Shown: positions 12,969-27,039 of the stretch, one piece after another
How positions within the stretch are numbered: position 1 is the first letter of the stretch
Layout of the letters: each line of letters begins with the position of its first letter
Notes under the pieces: generated by a model
Seen by the model: the letters and a program-made list of their open reading frames with translations, nothing else
Database searches by the model: none
What the model was told of the DNA's origin: nothing
Position numbers and translations under genes: made by a program
Source of the DNA: Puffinus mauretanicus
Lineage: Eukaryota > Chordata > Aves > Procellariiformes > Procellariidae
Assembly: GCA_023333565.1 (NCBI GenBank)
Contig: JAJKFH010000425.1
Coordinates: 310,001 to 374,000, forward strand
Direction of reading: 5' to 3'
Length of the DNA stretch: 64,000 nt

Positions 12969-13739
12969 CCTCCTGGAGTAAAAGAAAAATTGTGTGAAAA
13001 GTTATTACAAAATAAAACTCTTCCTTTCACTCTGCCAGTTCAGTTGTCTCTCTCTGATAAATGTCACCATTAGATACAGGATACAACAAGCCACATCCTT
13101 GCTCTTTTTTATTTTCATGTTTGTCCTCATCATACTTATGCTTCATTTTGCTTATTATTTCTACTGATCTTCAGCAGGTCACATGCTTTTGCTTGGCACA
13201 AACTGGTACTACTGTGAATAGGATGCTGCAAATCAAAGTTCTATGAAGCAATAGTGCTCTTGATTCCCTGCAGCGTTCAAGGTCAGCAACAGATGTGGCC
13301 TGAAGCTCTGCTCTTTGAATCTTGACCTTCACTGAGTGATTCTCTAACGACTTGGGAGGGACATCATAATTAGATAAAATTCTTGCCTATCTTTATTAAA
13401 GGGCACCAGATTAAACTCTCTGTGTGTTTGATGAGAAGTGAAGTGATTGTTTTCCCCACTTCAAATGCTTCAGCATGCCTTTTCATTAATGTTTTATCAC
13501 CTGCATACTGAATTCTGATGTTTTTGAGAGGTTCTAAGAAAAAGAGAAAAAATATAAAAACACCCTCCTTACAAAACCGTAAATCTTCCTTTGATGGAAA
13601 TTCTTTCAAAGATAGTCTTATTTTGCTTATGTACACTTTGTGCATTCATTTGAAAAAGGTGGCAGTTTACTCGAGGAAAGTAAATAAAAATCAGCCTGAA
13701 ATCTTACAGTATTTTAAGTAAACTCCAGTCACAAATTAC
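12969..13739. other. Non-coding stretch
   Basis: AT-rich unique sequence. Overlapping open frames of 67 to 91 codons on both strands have no recognisable protein features and are taken as chance. Confidence 0.6.
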
Positions 13740-14130
13740 TTTAAGGCTTCAATACAATAGGCCATGTAATGTAATCAAAGTTAAAGTGAATTAAATGCTT
13801 TTCCTCTTTAAATTGTTCTGTAAACCCATTGAGTTACAGCAGAGCTTTTGAAGAGATGATAAAATATTTATTCTGTTACAGCTGAAATGACAAACATCCT
13901 GCTGCTCATTTTGTTTTAGTAAAAAGATTTACGAAAGCAATTTAGCTCCAGAACACACTGCTGCAGGCACTCATCAGGCAGATCTCTTGCACAGCATATT
14001 ATCAGTAGAGCAAGAGGTGAGATGTTAAGTAAGAAGCAGAAAAATGCCTGTGGCCTTATCAAATTGGAGAAGAGAGTGCAATTGTTTTGAGGGTGAAATT
14101 TGGTAGAAACTCCTAATCATGGTGGACTCT
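13740..14130. promoter_or_regulatory. Candidate conserved non-coding element
   Basis: This is a judgement by eye. The stretch has higher complexity and more balanced base composition than its neighbours, no simple repeats, and dense short motifs of the kind seen in developmental enhancers (TAATCAAAG, GAATTAAAT, ATTTATT near an AAATGACAAACA block). It has no coding potential. Whether it is conserved cannot be determined from one sequence. Confidence 0.2.
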
Positions 14131-17100
14131 CAATAGTAAAAATCAGTTGTTATCAGTCACTTTCAATTTATGTGCCTCCTCCTTTGTATTCCCTGTATTC
14201 CTTTCAACTTGTTTTTTAGTGTCTGATTAATGCATCTCTGGGGCAAAACTGGCAAGATTCCTTTTGGAACCTCTTCATGATCAATCTGGTATCATATACA
14301 GCTTAATGTGTCCTTTTTTCCTTTGCATCTTGAAAATACTAGGATGTGTTACAAATGCCCAAACCCTTAGAAGCTAAGACATTTCAGGTTTATCCTTCTG
14401 TCCTTTGGGTTATTAAAAACAAGAATAAGCTTTAAAAATTAATAGAAGATGGCTTCAGGATGGTTATCTGTAAAATACACAAGGCAATACAAACACTCCA
14501 ACACTCACATTTCATTGGTATTACAACTATTCTTTTCCTGTAAACTCTGTAGGAGACCAAATTCCAGGAGACTGCCTTGGGCCTGTTGCTTTACTCCTCT
14601 GTCCCACAGGTAACCTATATTGCTGTGTGTCACAATTTCTAGCTCTTATGTCCCAACTGCTGCCTAAGTACATCATAAAAGAAAGCAACCTGCCCCAAGA
14701 ACAGTGCAAAAGTTGTTTCCAGCTCTCCAAGGGACGATGTTTGAGTGGTGTGCATTCATTGCTTCTTGTACTTTCTGGTCATAGCTGGAATCAGCACACT
14801 TTAATGGCTTGAATTTCTTCTGTCTCTTGTGCCAGGTTTTATCACTGTTTGAACAAATGCCTGTCAGTGTATTCTGCTTTCCAGTCTTCACAGTTTTTTT
14901 AACTCATTTGCTTCATTATGGTGTATTGACATTAACAGAGATATTACATTTATCTGCCAGTTAGCTTTCACTACTACTTTTGGCAAAACTTGGTTTTCTT
15001 ATTAACCACTGAACTATGTTACTTCTCCCAGTCAACCTTGATCTACATGTTCTTTCATCATATTTCTGTTTATCCTATTTAGCTACAGTCTTTTCCTTTG
15101 CCTTCAATACCAGACTACATAATTTAGGAATATAACTCCCGAGACTGTCCAAAGCCACGTTTTGCGACTGAAGTCATTCCTCACATTAAGGTTCTTAAAC
15201 GTTTTGAGCTAACTTCACTCTCCTGAAACTCCACTAACAAAAGGTCCCAGTTCTTTAAGAGGACTGAGTTCAGTATCTCCAAGACATTTAATAGGCATAT
15301 TCTGCAAAAACATGATGCAGTAAAGTCAAAGAAATTTGGAATTTTTGAGCTCTGGGAAAGATTGTTCCTACTTTAAAACCTTCATTTCTGACATTTTGAT
15401 TCTTGTACTTAGTCATGTAGACTTTGTGAAGCCTGGGGAGAGTTACCTAAGTTGCAAAGGAGTAAAATGGGGAAAAAACTACTTCCCAACTCAAAAAAGA
15501 GAATTCAAAGGTATATACATTAAAGATTATTAGACATCAATGGTCGAGTAGTAGGAACTATACCTACTCCTAAAGAGAATCAGACAACAAAACCCAACAT
15601 ATATTTGCTATTCAAACTTCTGTCTATTTTTGCTGTTGTTTTTCTTTGATAATAATTAAATAATTGTTCTTCAATAATAATTAAAGAAACAAAACATTGT
15701 CCAAAGTTTCCTACAATAATCTCATATTTCCTTGTTAACTTGTGCATTTCTTTCCCAAAGTATACCATACTAAAAATACTCTGTGGTACTTAAAAACACT
15801 TCACATATAACAAAAAAGGGAGAGGGGGAAGGTAAAAATAGATTTTAGCAAAAGTGAATTGCAGAAATCTCAATTATCAGCTTTATTTTACAGTACAGAT
15901 ATTCACTGTTTTATAGTGCACCGCAGTAGACAAACTTGTTCAAGTTCAAATTTGTATTAATTTGCGCTGTGTGTCATACACAGATATATTAATGTCACTG
16001 ATCAATGACAAACCAGCTAAAGGTTGTGAAACATAATGTCTTTACTCTGCAATATTGAACTAAGGCTGCCTGGAGAAAAGAGATGAATGATTTCTACATC
16101 AAGCTTAAATAAAGAAATGTGGAGCTCCTTCAGGTTGTCTGTGACTGCAGCTTTATCACCTTCACAAAGTCACCATAAACACGTGTTCTCACTCTCTGAC
16201 CTTTAATGGCTAAAATAAGAATGAAAGTACAGTAAGCATTCTTGACCTGGGATTTCACCTAGCTTAAATAATACTTTGTGCTAAGGGTAGTCTTGTGTCA
16301 CAGAATAGGATACAGCTATTTTGTAATTGGCAATTTGAAAAGAATTACATTGGTGAGATGGCAATAATTCTAAAATCCCTATTTTCCAGGAACACTAATG
16401 TAAATTTGCCACAGCACCTTCTCTTTACAATTGTATTGATGTGGTAAGCTTAAATTTAAATCCTGTAGTCAGACTATACTTTATGATGCTGGAAATTATT
16501 TGATTAATCTTCCAAACTTATAATGGACTCTATTTTTCATTATTTGATTCTTGAACTTAGACGATACCATTTTCCACCAGTAAATCCAAAATACTGAGAA
16601 GATATTTTCATATATGTGCTAGCAAGGAACACCAAAGAACCCCAGCAAAGAACACCAGAGAAAGTGGTTAGTTAATTAATGTCTGTACTTTCTTTTCAAA
16701 ATGTAGAGCATTAAAAAAAAACCAAAACAAACAAAAAAAACAACAACCCAAAGATCAAAAAAACTTCAATGTTTTATTAATAATCAACAGTATTTTATAA
16801 GAAACAAAAAATGTTATCTTTTTCATTTGTAGTCCGGGTCAACTATTGCAGCAGTGAGCAAGTGTGTCTTTTAAAAGGCACCTTTATTAATTAGTGCAAT
16901 CTCTTACCTCTTTAAAAACAAACAAACATAGTATTTAACTCCAAATCTAAATGTTGTTATCACAAAGACAAACTTACTGCATTATTTTCAGATTAGTTGA
17001 ATACACAAATTCTCAAGTACGTGCGAAATATTACCTAGTTAGAGCATCAATATTAGTGTTCCTAAAATTACTTTCTGTTTTCCAAAAGTGCTAAAAGAGT

Positions 17101-20100
17101 TGTGTTTTCCCTTGCTTGGATTGAAGCGAACTATGTAATAGTGTTATTGAGGCATTAATGTTGTAAATGGGTAGCATTGTGTAATTGTGATTCCTATATC
17201 TTAGTGCATAATTTATACTGTCTTTTGAAACCTAATAATGGAAAAGTCTTTGGGGAATCACTTTAATGTAACTGTTAACTTTCCCTTCACTATAAATTCA
17301 CCGCTGTCTCTATGAAATGTTTATGATCTTCTATTCTGTCTTAAAATATTTGCGAGATAATTCTTTTATATATTCCAAGAAAAAGACACCACAAAAACTG
17401 CTAGGAAAATAATTGCAGAAAACACTTTAAAACACCTTTTATTTTTCATGCTTTTCTGGATATTTCTCAAAAAAAAAAAGTGTTGATTTCAACAACATAG
17501 TTTGGGGCTTATTAATTTTCAGTGCAGTGATTTGTAACATTGCTAATCAGACACTAAAGGCAAAAATCATGATGGACTTTTAGATTTCAGATTTCATAGA
17601 ACTGCATAATTACTTAATTGAATAAATACATACAAGAGCAGTGTGCCAAAGATCTTATATACACGTTTCTGTTGTCCTTTTCAGTGAAATGACTTAGCTG
17701 TACTTATGATAGTGTCTTTATTTAGACCAGGTCCAGACCATGCAAGGCCATGGAGGTGAATAATTGAATAGTCAATAAGAAGAAAATAAAATAATTAGCA
17801 ATTTTATGAAGTTTCTAAAATTACTTAAGTAAATTGGATAGATATACAGTAAATGACTGCAGGTTCATGAACACAAGCTTTAGAATTCACTTGCATAAGC
17901 ATCTCATAAGGAACACAGTAAACAGCTTTGCAGTGCAGAACGCTGTTCTCCATCCTCTATTCTCTTTGTATAGGCTCTTTTTGTTGGCTTACCAATAGTG
18001 AATGGGCAGTTGTCAGCCACTACTGAAAGTAGGGCTGATGTCCCACATCCAGGTATATAATGAATTGAGAGAATAAATTCCAAAATCAGCAAATTTTTAG
18101 CCAAAGACAGCATACATAAGTACAGATGTCTTTATGTGTTTAAAGTATTGGAGGGACTTTTAATTTCCAGTAAGCAGATAATATTGGTCAGCATTAGTAT
18201 AGGCAACCATTTGCTCATTCATTTTGGTTGTCCATTAGCTGTGATCCTTTTATGCCTTTTTCTAAGTGCTTGTTTGTACACAATCCTGTCTGTTCAAAGC
18301 TTTGTATAAGAAATAAGAATATAACTTAAGTAATAACATAAAGGAAATCAAGTTCATAACTCTTCAAAAATGAAACTGCACAATGAAATTCAGCAAGGTA
18401 TTTTAGAATGCTTAAAGAATGGTTTAGAATGTCACAAGACCACTGAAAGTTCCCCAACAGTTTTCTACTTTGGTTCAGACTCTGAATTTTATATGATACT
18501 AATGCAGAGAAGTTTAACAGCAAGCAGACACTTTTTTCTGTCCTCTTAAACAATCAAAAATGTACAGTTGTGATTCACAATCCACAGCCCACAGATGTCC
18601 AAACTAGTGCTGAATCCACATATCCACCTTCCCAGCATGCTGACAGAGACAGACCCCCAACACCACATAGCACTCTGCATGTGCTTAACTCTGATGAGTA
18701 GCTATTATAAGTAGTATGAAAAATTTGAAACTGAGAAGTCATCCACTAAGTTTGTTCTAACAAGAATATCAGTGCTGAGAAATAAGAAACCATTTCATTG
18801 CCTTGGTGCTTCTTTCCAGTTTAGGTAGAACATAAGTGATCTAGACAGGGTCTTGCTCTGTTTTCCCAGGGAATTTTGAAGACGTGCAAATTACCACTCT
18901 AACAAGATGATCCACTTGCACAAATGCTACCTCCAATTTGCTTTTCTGTCTGCATATGCTCAGGATTTTTTAATTTTTATCATTATTTTCTGAAAAGAAT
19001 TTATCATTTCTTTCCTTACAAGGGAACCTTTTTGAGAATTCAGTTCCAGTGTTAATAGGTTATCCAAAACTATGAAATTGGGTATCTTTTTAAAACATAA
19101 GTTCTACTTTGCTCTTTTCTGCTGAGAAATATCTGTTACCACCTTGTAGGCAAACAATTTAATTTGGCTTGTTACAGATCTTTTCAGCATATGCAGTCTT
19201 TAAGGCAAAAAGTCATTCATTTTGCACTATTTTTTTGATTGTCCTATAGCTGTACTTTGACGTAGGATGTGACACATGACGTACTCATCAGCAAATGTCT
19301 GCTTGAATTCACAGCGTGGGTTAGAATTTTGCACAAAGTTTATAAGAAGCAAGATTTCATGTGCTAGGCATAGAATTTTTCCAAACTATTCCAGCCAAAT
19401 AGCCAGGAAAGAACACAGAAAAAAACTTACACTAACAGTTTTATTGTTATTGCTCTGTGGGCTTTGCTGTTGCTATTGTTATTTATTTGTTAGTTTGTTA
19501 ACATTGGTAGAGCAGCAGAAGTGATACACTTGATTTATAACTGAGCAGCAACACCGTACAAATACCACAAGAGTAGATGATTAAATATATGCTCTTTGTT
19601 AGATTGATTTCCCAAAAGAGTGTGCACAAACTTGAGTTCAATACCCCCTGTCTATGTATATATAGTGTTTAGAGAGAAATTTTCCACCTTACCCTGTTAT
19701 CATTAGATATTGAACACACAAAAATATGTGATACATTGATCAATAGGGTATGGCAAAAGTTCACATATAAAATGCTGTAGATGTCGTACACTGTCTGCCA
19801 AAGCCTCATGTGTATAACTGATTCATCAGCTTTTTCTTTTTTTTTTCTCCCAAGCAAAGCTAAGCCTGCAGACAAGCAAAAGACAGATGTTTGAGCTGAC
19901 TTTCACCCTATGAAATCTAATGGTCCAGGTTAATAACTTGGTGTATGTTTGTGAAAGAAAATTGAAGCCATTCTTTCACTTGGTTTTGATACAGACTGCA
20001 AAAAGGAAGGTATTATAAACAATGAACAATCTAGTCCCCCAATGCATTGCAATTCCAAGTCAGAATTTCAACGTGACCTTAAATAAAGCCCACTATTCAC

Positions 20101-21649
20101 TGGTTGTAGAAAACTGTAATGATGCTGGTAAGAAGACATCAAAGACAGTTAAGCCTGCTTTGGTAATAATGAAAGGGAAGTATTGATACAACTTTTCAAA
20201 AGCCACATTCTTCAACAGAACTGGCTAAGAACTGACAGCAGCTGGAATTTAATCTGTTTCTCCTTTAGTGAAACAATACTTACAGGATGGGAAGTGTCAA
20301 GTGGAAGGGGAGAGCTCTCATTTTCTGAGAACCGCAAAGCTGGCTTTAGCAAATCTTGCAATCCCTGTTCCCTTTTTGCGCAGCATCAATCATTTTATCT
20401 TATTGGAGGTGACACTGTTTCCCAGACACTAGAAGTTTGAACTCTTCTGTCTCCTAAAAACAGATCTACCCTTACAATTTGTCATTCTTTTAATTGACTC
20501 TTCACTAAGTGAATCTGTCTAGTTGAATATAGAGGTCAAACCTCATTTTAAGTAAAACGTGTGCGTGTATACACATGCATGTAAAGATCCACCTGACCCA
20601 GTAGGCAAGCAGGCAAGCAATCAAAAAGCCACTACTAACAAACCTCTGCAAAGCACTTTATATAAAAACTGTTGTGGCTCTGACTTGGAATGATAAGCTT
20701 TGCTTATGTTCAAGGTATTTTGCCTATGAAATGGCAAGTTGAGCTCAAACTCACGTAGCATGGTTTAACCCCACTTTTCACTTTAACCTAAATCACACTG
20801 TGGCCATGGAAAACATTTACTTCCCTCTTTATTGAATCTAGACACATCTCCTTTGGTGTTTGACATGGATGTTTATTCTGCACTGGTTTGAAATATGTTG
20901 AGAGTTGGCACACAGCTATTTATGTTTCCATTAATGTTAATGAGAGCACTTTGTGTAAATCTCCATACACCCACATGAAATATATTTCTGTGCATGTCTT
21001 CTGCAGAAAAGAAAAGATATACTAAATATTTTACAGAATTTTAGCCTACCCAAAGGGAATTATAGTTTTTACAAAACCCTTTTCCATAATAAAGGGAAAA
21101 AACCCCAGAAACTCAGCTGAATAGTGCTATAAAAATTTTCTTACATTGTTTTGTTTAGATTTATAACTACAAAGAGAAGTGTTCTACTATTGAGGTCTAG
21201 ATACCTTTTTATGTAGCTTAAAAAGCAAATTTTTGTTTGTTTTTTGTTTATTGATTTTATAAGAGAACAACGCTAAAGCAAAAGAAAGAAAATTATTGTA
21301 CACATGTATTTGCCAGCATGTTCTCTTAACAACAGTCACTCGTCTCTGTATAGTGTGAGCTGTTGTTCTATAACTATGGATAATTTGGGACTGTTCGTTG
21401 TTAATTTTTCAATTAACTATATTATTTCTTTTTCCACATCTTCCTAAATTTGTGGCATTTTTGTTTTTATTTTGAAAGAGAGATTGCCTGCTTGTCTATC
21501 TATTAACTAATTGTGTCTTACACTAAATGGGACATTTCCTTTTTTTCTGATTATCTTAATGGTTGAAAGACTATTTCTTCACTCTTGCCTGCTTCCCCTT
21601 TCTTATAACATCTTGTGATAACTTGACAAAAATTTCACTCCTTGCACTA
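14131..21649. other. Long AT-rich non-coding stretch
   Basis: No gene or transposable element is recognised across about 7.5 kb. Small features are an imperfect direct repeat of a 14-base unit (13 of 14 matching) at 16621-16634 and 16644-16657, an A/C-rich patch at about 16712-16765, and scattered short homopolymers. Open frames are under 90 codons and lack domains. Short blocks near 16845-16915 and 20640-20960 have enhancer-like composition (TTAATTAGTGC near 16890; CTATTTATGTTTCC near 20918) but nothing firm. Confidence 0.6.
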
Positions 21650-22310
21650 AGGAGAGTCCTGTTGCCCACAGGATTGGAGAGTAGGGGCAAGAGGAGGTAG
21701 GGGGAAGGAGAGAATGACAAATCCCTGTTAATCGCAGGGATTTGGCAGGCAGGGTTCTTCAGGGGTGATCTGTGTGGAGGAGGCCAGGAAATGCCTTGTG
21801 CTGGTCCCAGACGGTCCCAGACCAGTCTGACACAGGTGTGAGCAGGCCATTGACTGCCAAATCTTCAGCCCAACATGAACCCCCCCCAGCACACCAGCTC
21901 AGATATGTTTAAGAAAGAGCAGCAGCCATGAGGGACTGGGCACACATGAGGAGATACAAGAGGAGAAATGGGAAAAGGAAGAGGAGACACATGAAAGGGA
22001 ACATTGCTGTGGACACAGATGGAGACACCCTATTGGCAGGAGGCACTCCAGGCTGGAAGAGGAACGATGATCACCCACAGCAGGGCAAGCACCTGGTCAC
22101 CCCATGGGTGACTCAGGCTGGGCCAAAGACTGGAGTTGAGTCTGGGATACAGGGAGGAAATGGTTTCTCTATGTTTTTCTTTAACTGCTTATATATTCTT
22201 CTTTTCTCTTTACCTGAATCACTAATTAAATATTTATGTTAGTTGGAAGTTGGAAGTAATTTAAATTAAGTAAAATTTCACGACTCAAGGCTGTTCTGCC
22301 TGCAACAACC
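21650..22310 (+). mobile_element. Probable decayed avian ERV LTR
   Basis: This block is clearly richer in G and C than its surroundings. Read on the plus strand, its order of features resembles a larger class of bird ERVL-type LTRs: a GTGATCTGTGTGGAGGAGGC region, a GTGCTGGTCCCAGAC region, a weak TATA-like element near 21906 followed by a GCAGCAG stretch, repeated GGAGACAC/GGACACAG segments, then a T-rich tail with possible poly(A) signals near 22225. No clear TG...CA ends or target duplication could be fixed, so the limits are approximate. The 104-codon open frame at 21928-22242 is rich in Arg, Lys and Gly, shows no known domain, and is probably a by-product of purine-rich repeat sequence. 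The alternative is a different old interspersed repeat. Confidence 0.4.
21718..21744. repeat. Perfect 10-bp inverted repeat (hairpin)
   Basis: Arms CAAATCCCTG (21718-21727) and CAGGGATTTG (21735-21744) are exact reverse complements around a 7-base loop. It lies near the left edge of the GC-richer block. Confidence 0.9.
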
Positions 22311-25300
22311 CCACAGGAGCATTACAAACAATAGAGGAGAAATGTCATGGTTGTCATAGCTCCATCAGCAAAAGCTAGAACAAAGCAGAAGAAAAGCGAT
22401 ATGAAAGGGAACTATATTACTCTGAATTCTTCACCTATCTGTCTACTTTTCCAGCACTGTAAATAAGTCAGAAAAATGCTGTCCAGAATGGCTTTGCTGT
22501 TGCTGCTGCTGCTGGGAAGGGCTTCAGCCCCACTTGCCAAAAGGGGCAGCGTGTGTGTGCAAAGCTGCGTTGGTTCAGGCACTTCAGTCCTCACTTTTGA
22601 TAACATCCCCTACTGTGTTGCTGCTGTACTCAGCTATAAAAGTCTGTTTTATCAAGAGGAGAACTATTTTTCTATACGTTTAATAAAGTCTGGAGGAAAG
22701 AAATCTCGTTTGTGCATTTAAGATTCACAAAAGAAGGTCTTTCTGCTGACACTGAGAAAAACTCTTGCTCCCTACATCCTTTTCCAGGCAATGTTTTTTA
22801 AATTTGGGGACATCTCCTACAGCTACTCCATTTCCAGTTCCCCATTCAACTTTTAACTTGTGAACTATAGCCACTTAAATGCCTTCATAAACATAAACTG
22901 TTATAAAATATTTTAAATTATTTTCTATATATTTATGTATTGCATTTATTCTCATATAATTCATAAAGACAAAAATGTATTTTAAATATCTAGGCATTAT
23001 ATGTGGTAATTTATTTATGCTCTGAAAATGAAAAAAACCAGAACTGCATAAATATGTAAGTAGCTCTTCAGACCCTTTGGTCTGTCTCTGAATATTCAGA
23101 GTCTTCCAAGTAATTTTTTTTTAAATTCCTTTAGAAATATGAAGACATTTTTAAACACAAAATTTCATTCAGTGTAACTTACTTGGGTGTAACATTCCCC
23201 ATACAGATACTATGAAGGAAGAACATCATAAATCAAGGTTTCATTGTATATGATAAATCATTAAGTGTTAGCAAACTCACATAACCACTGTCAATGCTAA
23301 GCTTTCAGTCCTACACTGTTAACTAAGTGAATAGCTGTTACCTGAAAATTACAAACTTAGCAGGATATAATAAGTGCAGACAGAATACAAAATTGATTAT
23401 ATTGATACACACAAAATGGATTAGTGATTTTAAAATAGGTACGGGTGCAGATCATCTTGCTTGAACCAAAATTGCAAAAGCAAGAATGAAAAGAGTCAGG
23501 ATGTCTGATACCCTACTTCATGACTTATGCTTCTGTAGATAAATATCTCCAACTTTTCATTTCAAACTCCTATTTTTTCTGTTTACTAGATAACTATAGC
23601 AGGAATGTTTGAATATGATAGCTTGATAGAGCATATGCTGAGAAGATTTTCTTAATCTGGACAGAATTAGAGCTGTGGTTGGAAACAAATCACTGATGAA
23701 TTGATCTCATCACGGAGACCACTGAACAGACCAGTCAACTTCCCTGTTCACTCCCACTGTCTATCCATAAGGTCCTGTTACTCTCTTCCCAAAACCATCT
23801 TTCAACACTTTTCATTTCTCCCCACTATTCTCATGAGGTTCTTTGTTCTCAATTACTTTTCCTCTCCCCCATGAATTCTCTTTGGCTGTCCTCACAGTAG
23901 CCACTATGTACCTTTGCCTTTCCGTTTTATTTTTAAGTGTAAAATGCCTTGAGCAATATCAATGGGAGAAAAAACGTGCATAGTCTGATTTATGAAGGTT
24001 ACATTATGGAAAGTTTTTCTGTGTAAATGATATGATTCATTCTCAGAAGAATTACTGTATTGCATTCTGCAACATTGCACAATAAGGATAGTCTTCTGCT
24101 CTCTGAAAAAATAAAACAACTTATTCATCTTCGGCACCTTTCATAACTGATTAATGCCATTTCATTAAGAATCAGTGAAAATCATAAAATAGTAACTTTG
24201 CACGGTTGTTAGATTTCTAGAATGAGGAATAGATCACCTGAGGATGAAGAATTATCATGTGAGATAATTCTATCAGCATTACACCATGCACACCTGGTTA
24301 TTTTATGCACATTGTCATAAAGATGGCCACATAAGAACCCAATCAATAGAATGACATTATACTGAAAAACACCCTGGATTGGAAAACTGAATGTCTTCTG
24401 CGCCTGTGGATAGCTACATGTAGCCTGGTCTTGTTATCTACAAGTCAAAATCATTCATTATGTTGCTTTAACGCCTTTTTTCCTTATCTCTATTTTTATA
24501 ACATTAGCACTAACAAAGGGTAGATATACAAGAGGAGAGAGGGGGAAAAAAAAATATTGAATTTCAAACTCAAAAGATTATTTAAATTATGTTCATGAAA
24601 ATATTTTAATTCACTTCCTAAGGCTTTGCAGAAAATAACTAGTAAAACATAGTTAGGAATCCTTTACAAATTGGAATTCAGAATGGAGGATTTCATATCA
24701 ATTATGAGAGCATCTGATAGCCATAAAAACTGTCAAATATTTTTATAAAAACCTGGCCAATATTTCACAGTGTAGATAATTCCTAGTATAATAGGATAAA
24801 AATGACTAATTGTATTGATTTAAAAATTTCTTCTTTACGACAGAAACTAATAAAAATGACTGAAAAGAAAACAAGTGAGTTGTTATCATTCCAATAAACT
24901 TACCAATACATCTGTTTCAACAGCACATCACCATTCCTAGAGATAAACATCCTACATGTTTAGACTTATTTTTTGTTTTTAAATGGAAAAGTGCAAATCT
25001 GTCAGTCAGAGAGTAATATAATTCTTTTACAATGATGAAGAAAAGAATTTATTTGAATGGAGCAATGCATTTTATCTGTTTTTTCTATACAATAAATTAT
25101 TTCCTTCCTTCTTGTCTTTCATACCTTCATTATCTGCTCCACAAAAAAAGATTAATGTTAAGCTAAATTCGTCTATAGCAGAATATTCCATTTATCAATT
25201 AATTTCAATTGCCAGGTTCAAATTGAGAAAGATATTCTATTTAAACTCATGAGTATTTAACTCTAATATTAATTTCAGTAGTAAAGCATTTTCATATGAG

Positions 25301-27034
25301 TACAAATACATGACTAAATGGTCTATAAACTGTATGTTGTATCTTTGCTTTCCATTGAAGTCCTAAGACATGTTTTGTATGAGTAGTTAAAGGAGATTTT
25401 TAAAATTTAATGCATTTTGAGCCTGTGTGGCGTTCACATAACTAAAGCACTAACTGATATTTTATTCATTACACAACTTAGCAGGAAGTATTGAAAATGT
25501 TGGTGGCTATTGAGTGCTTTACAGCAGGTAAGCTGGTATTACCTGAAGTCTTTCTGATCTGTTCTGCTTCTTGGTACTGTGTAAATATCACTTCCTGATC
25601 AAATGTTCAGGTTTGCTGGGATAGAATGGAAGCACTGGTCATTCAGTCAGATTTCAGCAGCCAAATTCACGTTTTGCTTTTTTTCCAGAGACTACCTTAT
25701 AACTAACCTTATGTAAAGATAGAAGAATCTTGTTCATCTTGCTTTCAAACGTGGCCCTTGCTAGTCTGTTTCCTGACATTATGGGTAACCTTGTTAAGTC
25801 ATTGGAAGTTACAGTTCTCCGTCACATTACTTTAGAAGGTTTAGGAGGTCTAGAATGTTTCCTTTCCTTGCCTTGCTCTAAGAGTTTGTCATGATATACA
25901 AGTTGAAATTTTTGTTCAGTTTTTACATATTACAGAAAAAAGCCCTAAAAGCTGCTAGACAAGAGGGCTATCCTCCATATCCCAAGTTTCTCAAGAAATC
26001 CATGTCTCATTTAATGAATAATCACAATGAAATCAAATTACTTTATTACATTTCTAAGAAAAATATATCCTTCTGAATGCATATGAAATGGGATGACACT
26101 TTTTAGTAAGGTCAGATCAATAGTCTTTTGCAGATAATTTTCACTTATGTTTAATGATTACAGAAAACATGTGCCAGCTGGGCCTTGTTCTGGTAGGTAG
26201 CTAGGGGTAGAATAAGACAGAATCCATTTAAATCTGTTTAAATTAACATATTCTATCGTCATGCTAAAGTCAACAATGTGGCATGGGACATAAGCAAGGG
26301 GAAAGCATTACTCTGCACAGTTGTCTCGTATCAAACTCCACTATATCTGCAGGAACAGGAAAAAAGCTGCCTGACTTTTTAATGAATTCTTCCTTAAGCT
26401 TTTATGCAAACTGGGAGGTAAGACTGGTACAGGCTAACCTTAAGTCTGGCCCATTGTAATCCCTGTATGTAGATCCTTAAATGATAAGCATAATTGCACC
26501 AGCTCCCTGTCATCAAACATACTACCCCCAGGTCTGGAGCTTTACTTTAATCCTAACATCCTCTATCCTATGACTTAGTCTCCTCATGTTGGTTCAGGAG
26601 GCGAGGGGAGATATGGGACACTAAAAGGAAGCTCTGAATGTGATACGCTCCAAAACTCCGGAGCATCCTGGAACAAAGGAGGTACAAGAGAGGTGGGAGA
26701 AATGTTTATGTGAAAAAATACACCTGTACACACATACACAGGTTAGCTGAAATTTAGAACTTTAGAAAGGAAAGGTACCTTGGTCGTGGATACCAATGGT
26801 TTAAAGAGCATAGCTGTTCTTTCAAACTTACAAGAATACCTGAACTCATTTTGACTTTCACTGTACAACAAAGACTTACACTGAAGTAAAAGGTACACCT
26901 CTCTACCTTCTAGTTTAATCTCTCACATCTTTGACTTTCTCCTTACCAAATAAAATTACAGTCTCTTCAGCTTTTATTTTTAAAATAGCATAAAATATGG
27001 ACTGGTATCACAAGCCTGTCACCCGTAGTTATGT
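22311..27034. other. AT-rich non-coding stretch
   Basis: No gene is recognised. A short CTG-type run lies at about 22495-22515, giving a Leu-rich chance peptide. The region around 25890-26076 has an open frame preceded by a pyrimidine tract and AG, but its predicted peptide resembles nothing known. The rest is AT-rich unique sequence. Confidence 0.6.
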
Positions 27035-27039
27035 GTCAT

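Noticed and set aside
22476..22721. Open frame starting with a Leu-rich, signal-peptide-like run
   Set aside because: The Leu run comes from a short CTG repeat. Downstream sequence has no recognisable mature peptide and no conserved cysteine pattern that I can name.
25891..26076. Possible exon: pyrimidine tract, AG, then an open frame with a Lys/Pro-rich segment
   Set aside because: No matching splice donor, no recognisable protein, and such combinations are common by chance in 64 kb.
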